DNA of 7,177 nucleotides from Mageeibacillus sp. UBA3781 (GTDB lineage: Bacteria; Bacillota; Clostridia; Saccharofermentanales; Saccharofermentanaceae): positions 1 to 7,177 of the forward strand of contig DFFH01000114.1 of NCBI GenBank assembly GCA_002368805.1. The letters run 5' to 3'. The notes under the pieces are model-generated. The model was not told where the DNA came from. It did no database searches and saw nothing but the letters and a program-made list of their open reading frames with translations. A program made the position numbers and the translations under genes. Of the stretch, positions 1-5,604 are shown piece by piece (the stretch's first letter is position 1; every line of letters starts with the position of its first letter).

Positions 1-704
1 AGAAGCACATGAACATTATTCTTTTCCAGTTCAGATATCAGATCGTCAAACGTGAAATCCCTATCACCTTTATCTCCCACATCGTGGTTTCCCATCACGT
101 AGTACACGCCATATGTGGTCTTGATCTCCCCGAGTGCCTCACAGCAGACGACCATGTCTTCCTTCTTCGTGTTTTCATCCACAAAATCACCGCTGATCAG
201 AAGCACATCCGGGTGCTGCTCTTCGATCTTCTTTATACGTTCCGCAAATCCTTCCCCATCGAAACATGCACCGACATGTGAATCGGAAATGAGAGCGATG
301 CGAAGCGGCGCGACATCTTTTTCCGTGGTCAGTTTATACTCTGTCTTATACATGTGTACCGCCAGATAATACGCCAGGCTCATGTAGATGACAGTGACCA
401 CGATCGCCAGTACGGACGACAGAAAAAAGGGCATCTTCTTTTTCTTGTTCACGAAGAAAAGGATGACGTCAAAGAGGATCCAGAAGAGTACCAGATGGCA
501 GACCGGAACGATAAAAATATACGGACGGAACACACTGATCACGCCAAGGAGCAGCACCGGAATTGCCGCAAGGATACAGGCTTTCTTTTTCTTCTCGGAA
601 GAAGCTTCTTTTGCCGGTACGCCTTTCAGGAAGAGCGCGCGGAAACGGAGAAAAAGATAGGCCAGGCTTCCCAGTAGAATAACTGCAAATATTATAAACA
701 TCAT
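1..704 (-). CDS. Membrane-anchored metallophosphoesterase (partial, C-terminus beyond left edge)
   Basis: The frame is open from an ATG at 704 to the left edge, giving 234 residues with no stop. Four hydrophobic segments come first (about residues 2-19, 42-58, 61-85 and 92-118). Lysine-rich loops (KKKK near 38-41 and 87-90) separate them, so by the positive-inside rule the catalytic domain should lie outside the membrane. The calcineurin-type phosphoesterase signature follows in order: D141-S-H143, G172-D173 and G205-N206-H207-D208, which supply ligands of a two-metal centre. The distal histidine motifs are missing only because the window ends. By family it hydrolyses a phosphoester; the substrate is unknown. 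The layout resembles YkuE-type enzymes, some of which act on lipid or cell-envelope substrates, but that is inference. The ATG overlaps the stop of the preceding glycosidase gene (ATGA, 701-704), which indicates translational coupling; a second ATG follows at 701. A GGGTGAAG sequence lies just upstream. Confidence 0.9.
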   Translation of the reverse strand, partial: MMFIIFAVILLGSLAYLFLRFRALFLKGVPAKEASSEKKKKACILAAIPVLLLGVISVFRPYIFIVPVCHLVLFWILFDVILFFVNKKKKMPFFLSSVLAIVVTVIYMSLAYYLAVHMYKTEYKLTTEKDVAPLRIALISDSHVGACFDGEGFAERIKKIEEQHPDVLLISGDFVDENTKKEDMVVCCEALGEIKTTYGVYYVMGNHDVGDKGDRDFTFDDLISELEKNNVHVL

Positions 705-2374
705 ATGTCTTCACCCAGTCGGAAGTCAGAGAACCCGGCCTTTCCTCCAGACTCTTTTGTCGAATAAACAAACAGACCAAATCTCGCTCCGGTGAAGTGG
801 TCCAGCCGGAAGCTGAGTTTGTGTACGCCACCGATCTTTTCCCACTTTCCGTCTCTGAAGATCCCGCATATTGCCTCATCTTTTTCGTCTGCGAAGTTGA
901 CGTGGATCCTTACTCGAAAAGCACTCTCCTTCGCCTTTTCAGATGCACTCTTTGCTTCTTCTTTAGTCGCTCCCGCAGAAGTGATCTCTTTTTTCTCCAG
1001 AAGATCCGCCGGATCTTTACTTAGATCCCAGATATCTCTTTCTTCTTTCTGCGAGTACATCACTGCATAGAGTTTCCCATCTCTTTTTTCGATACCGACC
1101 CAGCAGTAATCGCCCTGTAGTGCGCATAATCCCGCGCAGTCTCCGTCGTTAAGATGCGATGCATCGATCGTGATTTCCGCACTACATCCGGGATAGATCA
1201 TGCGCTGTGTCAGTGTATTTCCGGCGTGGTTCAGATCTGTGCATATCTTATCTGTCGTGATCCAGAGTTTGCCCTCTTTTTCATCACGGAAAATAAGATC
1301 CAGATCCGGTTCATGGTTGAACTGCCAGATACTGCGGAGCCCGAATGTACCATACCTTCTTTTATATGTCTCTTTTCCGCCGCTATTCTCATCCGGCATC
1401 TCTCCCCACTGAAATCCGTAGCGGAAATCATCCGAATCGATCAGCGGGGAATATTCATATTCTCCGTTTTTCACCGGGCACTTTTCAGACACGGGAAGGG
1501 TAAGTTCGTGCGGTGCTTTTCCATCGATACCGAATACCGGTCTTCCGTTTTCCCACGTTACGGGCACTACGACCGGGATGCGCCCTACCGCGCCGCTATC
1601 CTGGAAAAGGATCGCATTCCAGATCCCGTCCACACCACAGACGATACCGCCCTGTGCGACACCGGAATCTCTAAATCCCATGTCGTCATCAAAGATATCT
1701 CCTCCGGTAAATTCTCCTTCCGGAGAATCCGAAGAAAAGCATGCCTCCACACGTCTCCATCTTTCCTTCAGTGAGTGGATGAAAAACAGATAATATCTGC
1801 CGTTGATCTTATAAAGATGAGATCCCTCGTAGCCCAGTCTTGCCTCGTCCGAATCCTGTACGATCAGACGGTGGAGTCCGCCTTCCTTCGGTCCGGTCAG
1901 ATCCCCGTTTAGTTCCGTCAGATAGATCTGCCGGTTACCATATACGATATAGATGCGGTCATCGTCATCAAAGAGAAGCGAGCAGTCGTGATAGAATCCT
2001 TCGATCTCACTTTTTCTCCACGGACCTTCGATCTTCTCTGCCCGGTAGAGATATGTTTTCTGCGTATCATTACAGACGAACACGACATAAAATGTTCCCT
2101 TGTGATACCGGAGACTTGCTGCCCACATGCCCTTCCCGTAGATGTATTTATCCTCCGAAAGGCGCTGTGCATCCGTGCTGTCCAGGTGGTCGAAAACATA
2201 TGCTGCATGTTCCCAGTGAAGAAGATCGTAGGAACGAAGGATCTGCCCTCCGGGAAGAAAATGCATCGTGGTGGAGATCATGTAATACACACCATCGACA
2301 TAGATCACATCAGGATCCGGAAAATCCATTTTCAGTATCGGGTTATTACCTAAAATCTGCTTGCCCATAGTCAT
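701..2374 (-). CDS. Glycoside hydrolase family 43-type protein (beta-xylosidase/alpha-L-arabinofuranosidase-like)
   Basis: This 557-residue protein has the two-domain layout of GH43 beta-xylosidases. The N-terminal five-bladed propeller (about 10-315) shows FPDPDV with the likely catalytic base D20, the motif YYMISTTMHFLPGG, the likely pKa-modulating D130 in HDCSLLFDD, and the likely acid E183 in YEGSHLYK. GVAQGGIV (about 238-245) fits the conserved GG loop. Residues about 340-557 form a beta-sandwich C-terminal domain of the beta-xylosidase type (LRSIWQFNHEPD, WVGIEKRDGKLY). There is no signal peptide, so it should act in the cytoplasm on imported xylo- or arabino-oligosaccharides; exact specificity cannot be read from sequence. 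A charged, helix-like insert rich in K, E and A (about 453-485) interrupts the C-terminal domain. It lies 61 bp after the methyltransferase gene and is coupled by ATGA to the phosphoesterase gene. The start could be ATG 2374 or ATG 2368. The second has GAAAG at better spacing, but neither ribosome binding site is strong. Confidence 0.9.
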   Translation of the reverse strand: MTMGKQILGNNPILKMDFPDPDVIYVDGVYYMISTTMHFLPGGQILRSYDLLHWEHAAYVFDHLDSTDAQRLSEDKYIYGKGMWAASLRYHKGTFYVVFVCNDTQKTYLYRAEKIEGPWRKSEIEGFYHDCSLLFDDDDRIYIVYGNRQIYLTELNGDLTGPKEGGLHRLIVQDSDEARLGYEGSHLYKINGRYYLFFIHSLKERWRRVEACFSSDSPEGEFTGGDIFDDDMGFRDSGVAQGGIVCGVDGIWNAILFQDSGAVGRIPVVVPVTWENGRPVFGIDGKAPHELTLPVSEKCPVKNGEYEYSPLIDSDDFRYGFQWGEMPDENSGGKETYKRRYGTFGLRSIWQFNHEPDLDLIFRDEKEGKLWITTDKICTDLNHAGNTLTQRMIYPGCSAEITIDASHLNDGDCAGLCALQGDYCWVGIEKRDGKLYAVMYSQKEERDIWDLSKDPADLLEKKEITSAGATKEEAKSASEKAKESAFRVRIHVNFADEKDEAICGIFRDGKWEKIGGVHKLSFRLDHFTGARFGLFVYSTKESGGKAGFSDFRLGEDI

Positions 2375-2398
2375 CTTTCGTTATCTTTATTTATCCAC

Positions 2399-2427
2399 AA
2401 AAAACAGTCCGGAGATTCATCCTCTCC
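2399..2427 (-). terminator. Weak hairpin plus T-run before the glycosidase gene (doubtful attenuator)
   Basis: On the minus strand GGAGA (2427-2423) can pair with TCTCC (2415-2411) across a 7-base loop, and a run of six T (2404-2399) follows six bases later. The stem is short and the spacing poor, so at most it would partly reduce transcription between the methyltransferase and glycosidase genes. Confidence 0.2.
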
Positions 2428-2435
2428 TGATGTCT

Positions 2436-3011
2436 TTATCTGCCTTTTAAAATCAAAATCGGGATCGGCGGGCAGTTACTTCTATTTACGAACGGCATCT
2501 CGACAACGGTATATTTTGAACTGTCGATCGTCGGAAGATATTCCAGAAGTGCATCCTTTTCTTCGAAGCCTGTTTCTCTTCCGTAATAGAGGATCAGGGT
2601 CATGATCCCGTCCTCTTTCAGAAGCTCCAGTCCGGCTTCGATGGCAGGTATGCTCGTCTCCTTTTTCGTGAAGATATTATGGTCACCTTTTGGCAGCCAA
2701 CCGAAGTTAAATGTGATGCACGATACCGATCCGGGCTGTGCATATTTTTTCATCTCACTATGGCTTTCAAGATGCACCTCGGCACGGTCGGAAAGCTCTT
2801 TCTTTTCAAGAAGTTCCCTAGTACTTCTCACCGCATCTTCCTGAATATCAAACGCGATCACTTTGCCGGATGGCCCAACCAGTTCACACAGCATTGCAGT
2901 ATCGTTTCCGCGGCCGGCGGTCGCGTCGATGCAGAGGTCGCCTTCTTTTACATGTTCACGGATCACTTTTGAAATAATGTCGAGCGCGCTGAAAGACGGT
3001 CTTCTATCCAT
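2436..3011 (-). CDS. mnmM: MnmM/YtqB-family class I SAM-dependent tRNA methyltransferase
   Basis: The 191-residue protein matches the small YtqB family (Pfam rRNA_methylase), whose B. subtilis member has been assigned as MnmM. That enzyme makes the last methylation of 5-methylaminomethyl-2-thiouridine at the tRNA wobble position in bacteria that lack the MnmC methylase domain. Visible motifs are the SAM loop DATAGRGNDT (29-38), the acidic end of strand 2 in AFDIQ (D55), the family-specific FNFGWLPKGDH (101-111), and a C-terminal NCPPIPILILK segment (179-189) like the family's closing strand. Length is normal for the family. It starts 6 bp after the ArsR-type gene stops. Its ribosome binding site GAGGAG (3024-3029) lies inside the end of that gene, about 12 bases before the ATG, so the two are likely translated together. 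The family call rests on motif recall; the methyl acceptor is inferred from the family. Confidence 0.88.
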   Translation of the reverse strand: MDRRPSFSALDIISKVIREHVKEGDLCIDATAGRGNDTAMLCELVGPSGKVIAFDIQEDAVRSTRELLEKKELSDRAEVHLESHSEMKKYAQPGSVSCITFNFGWLPKGDHNIFTKKETSIPAIEAGLELLKEDGIMTLILYYGRETGFEEKDALLEYLPTIDSSKYTVVEMPFVNRSNCPPIPILILKGR

Positions 3012-3017
3012 GAGATC

Positions 3018-3410
3018 TTACAGCTCCTCGATATGTTCCTGACCGATCTCGAGAATGTCTTTGACATGTTCATCGGCCAGCTCGTAGAGAATCGATTTTC
3101 CCTCACGGTTATTCTTCACAAGCTTATTCTGCTTCAGGATCTTTAGCTGATGGGAAACCGCAGACTGGTTCATCTCCAGCTCGGAAGCCAGATCACTTAC
3201 ACAGAGAGGACCGCCCATAAGAGCATACAGGATGCGGATACGTGTCGAGTCTCCAAATACTTTAAAGAGATCCGCCAGATCGTAGAGCATCTCTTCCTGC
3301 TGCTTCTTCGCGGCTTCTTTCTTCGCGGAAGCTATTTTCTTTACCGCTGTAGCATTCTTAGTTGCTACCGGTTTCTTCACTGCTGTTTTTTTCTTTTCCG
3401 GAGTTGCCAT
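3018..3410 (-). CDS. ArsR/SmtB-family metal-sensing transcriptional regulator with lysine-rich N-terminal tail
   Basis: Numbering is from the ATG at 3410 (130 residues). Residues about 42-130 form a winged-helix ArsR domain: LADLFKVFGDSTRIRIL, the helix PLCVSDLA, and the recognition helix NQSAVSHQLKILKQ (81-94). The last helix carries D113-x-H115 and H126-x-x-E129, exactly the D-x-H-(10)-H-x-x-E spacing of the alpha-5 zinc site of SmtB (CzrA is similar). The alpha-3 site has only one cysteine (CVS instead of CVC), so zinc or cobalt sensing at alpha-5 is favoured over arsenic or cadmium. Residues 1-40 are an extra tail rich in Lys and Ala with TAVKK twice, resembling histone H1 tails. The ATG at 3410 has AAGGA seven bases upstream; an in-frame ATG at 3431 also has AAGGA, but only four bases away. 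Either start lies inside the kinase gene. No metal exporter is adjacent in the operon; the nearest transporter is the divergent MATE gene. Confidence 0.9.
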   Translation of the reverse strand: MATPEKKKTAVKKPVATKNATAVKKIASAKKEAAKKQQEEMLYDLADLFKVFGDSTRIRILYALMGGPLCVSDLASELEMNQSAVSHQLKILKQNKLVKNNREGKSILYELADEHVKDILEIGQEHIEEL

Positions 3411-3942
3411 CTGCTTTTCCTTCCTCTTCATCCTGTCCTTTTCCTGTCAGGACCGCCAACACTCTTTGTGCTACGATCCTCGGCCTCGTATGATATGTCT
3501 TGATCCGGATATCCGCATACCGCAGATACAGCGGGCGCCGTTCACGGTACACGCCCAGGATCGTCTGGTTCGGTCCCAGTACGACTCCTCGTTTTTTCGG
3601 GTCTCCCATGCGTCGCATCAGCATTTTCAGATCTGTCTCCAGATACACGATCGTCGCGATGGAACTTAAGTACATCATACCGTGCTGGCAGAAGACCGCA
3701 CTTCCTCCGGTCGCCACGACCTTGGGTGTGTCATCCAGCGAAAAGAGTGCATTCTCTTCTGCAGAAAGAAAGTACTCCATTCCCTTCTCCTGCTGGATCT
3801 TTGCAAGAGGCATTCCCTCCGCTTCTGCGATCAGCACATCCGTGTCCACGAAAGGAATTCCGAGTTCCTGTGCAAGGATCCTGCCGATCGTGGTTTTCCC
3901 GCAGCCCGGCATACCGATGAGGATGATCATTTTATCAAACAA
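3358..3942 (-). CDS. Shikimate-kinase-family (AroK-like) P-loop kinase, atypical substrate site, TTG start
   Basis: Numbering is from TTG 3942 (194 residues). The fold signatures are clear: Walker A GMPGCGKTT (10-18), DTD (33-35), VATGGSAV (76-83), a LID segment KKRGVVL (116-122) and R136-PLY. By family it phosphorylates shikimate with ATP in aromatic amino acid synthesis. However, the shikimate-binding arginine of the usual F-R-x-x-E motif is leucine here (FLSAE, L59), and the third glycine of GGG is serine. I recall a divergent subfamily with both features, so the true substrate is uncertain. The frame extends up to GTG 3960, but the strong ribosome binding site GGGAGGAG (3948-3955) lies downstream of that codon, so TTG 3942 is the better start; ATG 3930 is a less well spaced alternative. 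The last 25 residues (QDEEEGK... to TGSN) go beyond the normal family length. Most of this extra tail is read from DNA that also encodes the ArsR tail in another frame. It is the first gene of the operon. Confidence 0.82.
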   Translation of the reverse strand: MFDKMIILIGMPGCGKTTIGRILAQELGIPFVDTDVLIAEAEGMPLAKIQQEKGMEYFLSAEENALFSLDDTPKVVATGGSAVFCQHGMMYLSSIATIVYLETDLKMLMRRMGDPKKRGVVLGPNQTILGVYRERRPLYLRYADIRIKTYHTRPRIVAQRVLAVLTGKGQDEEEGKADGNSGKEKNSSEETGSN

Positions 3943-3947
3943 TGTAT

Positions 3948-3955
3948 CTCCTCCC
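3948..3955 (-). promoter_or_regulatory. Ribosome binding site that sets the kinase start
   Basis: The minus strand reads GGGAGGAG here, a near-perfect Shine-Dalgarno sequence. Its GGAGG core is seven bases before TTG 3942 and lies downstream of the GTG at 3960. This rules against the longer frame. Confidence 0.75.
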
Positions 3956-3985
3956 TTCACACGACTGACCCGTCTGGTTTATCTC

Positions 3986-3998
3986 ATACTATTAGTAT
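3986..3998. repeat. Inverted repeat over the operon promoter (candidate operator)
   Basis: ATACTA-T-TAGTAT is a perfect 6-1-6 inverted repeat. It overlaps the -10 element and the expected start of the minus-strand operon, where a bound repressor would block transcription. The ArsR-type protein of the same operon is the natural candidate, by inference only. Confidence 0.4.
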
Positions 3999-4002
3999 AT
4001 CA
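3994..4002 (-). promoter_or_regulatory. Extended -10 promoter of the kinase-to-phosphoesterase operon
   Basis: The minus strand reads TGATATACT, that is TG-n-TATACT, with five of six bases matching TATAAT. No good -35 box lies 16-18 bp upstream, as is common for extended -10 promoters. The predicted transcript start is near 3987, about 45 bases before the TTG start codon. Confidence 0.45.
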
Positions 4003-4003
4003 A

Positions 4004-4015
4004 TTCATATCTGAA
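4004..4015. repeat. TTCA-N4-TGAA inverted repeat next to the operon promoter
   Basis: TTCATATCTGAA carries 4-base arms around a 4-base centre, directly upstream of the extended -10 element. TTCA/TGAA words are common in operators of SmtB/CzrA-type regulators, but the spacing and order here differ from the best-known sites. Confidence 0.3.
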
Positions 4016-4050
4016 AAGGCAGACCGAAAACGAAAGTAATCAGTAAAAAT

Positions 4051-4064
4051 CATGAAATTTCATG
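4051..4064. repeat. Perfect 14-bp palindrome in the divergent intergenic region (candidate operator)
   Basis: CATGAAATTTCATG is identical to its reverse complement. It lies 36 bp upstream of the MATE -10 box and about 50 bp upstream of the operon's -10 element, so a dimeric regulator there could affect either direction. It contains TGAA-AT-TTCA; SmtB-type sites usually separate such arms by about 6 bp. Confidence 0.45.
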
Positions 4065-4099
4065 CAATATCTCTTATTTCGTATTAATCCTCCCTTTGC

Positions 4100-4105
4100 T
4101 ATAAT
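4100..4105 (+). promoter_or_regulatory. -10 box of the MATE transporter gene
   Basis: TATAAT is a perfect -10 consensus. No good -35 hexamer lies 16-18 bp upstream (TTTCGT at 4077-4082), which suggests activation or weak basal strength. Transcription would start near 4112, giving a leader of about 64 bases. Confidence 0.55.
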
Positions 4106-4117
4106 TGTTTCTGTTTG

Positions 4118-4168
4118 AGAAAGGCTATCCCTTTCTTTTCTATTTCATCAGGTTTTCAGGCAGAAAGG
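4118..4168 (+). promoter_or_regulatory. MATE leader with two competing RNA pairings around the ribosome binding site
   Basis: AGAAAGG occurs at 4118-4124 and again, identically, at 4162-4168, where it serves as the Shine-Dalgarno sequence seven bases before the ATG. Between them CCTTTCT (4130-4136) is the exact complement of both. It can form a 7-bp hairpin with the first copy (loop 4125-4129) or pair with the ribosome binding site and hide it. A U-rich run (4132-4145) follows the first hairpin, so a transcription attenuator is a second possibility. No upstream leader peptide with its own ribosome binding site is visible. Confidence 0.4.
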
Positions 4169-4175
4169 TTTCATC

Positions 4176-5582
4176 ATGTCCGCAGCATCTTCTGACCAAA
4201 AGCAGTTCAAAAGAATGACGGAAGCGCCGGTACGCCCTTTGATCTTAAAGCTGGCGATCCCGACTACAGTCAGCATGCTTGTCACCGGAATCTATAATAC
4301 TGCGGACACCTATTTCGTATCCCAGCTCGGCAAAAGCCAGTCCGGTGCTGTCAGTGTCGTATTCTCTCTTATGGCCCTGATCCAGGCGATCGGCTTTACT
4401 CTTGGCATGGGCTCCGGAAGTATCCTTTCCCGTTCTCTCGGCGCAAAGGATAAAGAAACCGCCGGCAAAGCACTTTCCACCAGTTTTTTCTCTGCGCTGG
4501 GCATCGGCACTCTGATCACCATCTTCGGTATGATCTTTCTCGAGCCGATCATGAACATGCTCGGTTCGACTCCGACCGCTCTCCCCTACGCAAAAACATA
4601 TGCAAGCTATATCCTTTTCGGTGCTCCGATCATGATGGGCACCTATGTACTGAATAATCTCTGGCGATGGGAAGGAAAAGCTGTCTTTTCCATGATCGGC
4701 ATCGGTCTCGGCGGTGTCTTAAACATCTTCCTTGATCCGCTTATGATCAACGTCTTTGACCTGGGTGTCGCCGGCGCGGCGATCGCCACCTTGATGTCCC
4801 AGTGCATCTCCTTCTGTCTCCTTCTTGTTCCCGTGATCCTGAAGAAGAACATTGCAAAACTCAGTATCCGTCTCTTTTCAAAAGACCTCTCCTTCCACGG
4901 GAATATCTGGTTTACGGGCCTTCCGTCTCTCCTCCGTCAGGGACTGGCGAGTATCTCCACGATCTTCCTTAACCAGCAGGGTGGCGGTCTTGCAGGCGAT
5001 GCCGCACTGTCTGCCATGGGTATTTTCTCCAAGGTCACCATGCTGATCTTCTGTGTACTCCTCGGTATCGGTCAGGGCTACCAGCCGGTCCTCGGATATA
5101 ACTTCGGTGCCAAGAAGTGGGACCGTATGAAATCGGCATTTACATTCACCTGGATCTTCGGAACCATCGTGATGTTTGTCTTTGCTGTCCCTCTTTTCTT
5201 CTTCGCACCTCAACTCGTACCACTCTTTATTGATGATGCGGAAGTTATCTCTATCGGAAGCCGTGCACTCCAGCTCGAAGCATTTATCCTTCCGCTCCTC
5301 ACGGTCAATGTCATGTGTAACATGACATTCCAGTCGATGGGAGAACGCTTCAAAGCCTCTTTCCTATCCTGCCTCAGACAGGGCATCTACTTCATCCCCT
5401 GCATTTTCATCCTGCCGAGGCTCTTCGGGATCCATGGCATCGAGCTCGTCTATCCTGTCTGTGACCTTCTGTCCTGTGCAACGAGCATCCCCTTTGCGCT
5501 GCACTTCCTGTATGCTCTGTCGCATAACAGACTCCCTGCGCAGATCGCTGAACGCCAGGCTATGGAAAAAACTCAGGAATAA
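4176..5582 (+). CDS. MATE family multidrug/cation efflux transporter
   Basis: The 468-residue protein has about twelve hydrophobic segments in two halves, as is normal for MATE antiporters, which expel drugs or other organic cations in exchange for Na+ or H+ at the cytoplasmic membrane. Recognisable segments are the amphipathic start MTEAPVRPLILKLAIPT (14-30), GIYNTADTYFVSQLG (38-52) at the end of TM1, GMGSGSILSRSLGAKD (77-92), NLWRWEGKA (161-169), LGGVLNIFLDPLMI (178-191) and GQGYQPVLGYNFGAKKWDRMK (299-319), the counterpart of the first-half loop. The style is that of the MepA/DinF-like transporters of Clostridia. AGAAAGG ends seven bases before the ATG. It is a single-gene unit, divergent from the ArsR-containing operon and convergent with the DUF4130 gene; no terminator hairpin is visible after its stop. 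The substrate cannot be deduced. Regulation by the neighbouring ArsR-type protein is possible but not shown. Confidence 0.93.
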   Translation: MSAASSDQKQFKRMTEAPVRPLILKLAIPTTVSMLVTGIYNTADTYFVSQLGKSQSGAVSVVFSLMALIQAIGFTLGMGSGSILSRSLGAKDKETAGKALSTSFFSALGIGTLITIFGMIFLEPIMNMLGSTPTALPYAKTYASYILFGAPIMMGTYVLNNLWRWEGKAVFSMIGIGLGGVLNIFLDPLMINVFDLGVAGAAIATLMSQCISFCLLLVPVILKKNIAKLSIRLFSKDLSFHGNIWFTGLPSLLRQGLASISTIFLNQQGGGLAGDAALSAMGIFSKVTMLIFCVLLGIGQGYQPVLGYNFGAKKWDRMKSAFTFTWIFGTIVMFVFAVPLFFFAPQLVPLFIDDAEVISIGSRALQLEAFILPLLTVNVMCNMTFQSMGERFKASFLSCLRQGIYFIPCIFILPRLFGIHGIELVYPVCDLLSCATSIPFALHFLYALSHNRLPAQIAERQAMEKTQE

Positions 5583-5604
5583 CTTTCTCTTCCGTGCATC
5601 CCGC

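Noticed and set aside
1154..1774. 206-codon plus-strand frame inside the glycosidase gene
   Set aside because: It is the antisense of a well-conserved GH43 coding frame, and its translation has no recognisable domain.
2391..2420. Nine-codon frame (minus strand) before the glycosidase, preceded by AGGAG
   Set aside because: The ribosome binding site is only three bases from the ATG and the peptide has no recognisable leader features; chance is likely.
3943..3960. Longer kinase start at GTG 3960
   Set aside because: The ribosome binding site GGGAGGAG lies downstream of that codon and fits TTG 3942 instead.
3500..4039. 179-codon plus-strand frame antisense to the kinase
   Set aside because: It runs through the kinase gene and its promoter in reverse, with no ribosome binding site or family motif.
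5583..5604. Bidirectional terminator between the convergent MATE and DUF4130 genes
   Set aside because: The 22-bp gap holds no inverted repeat or T-run, so termination must lie inside the genes or be factor-dependent.
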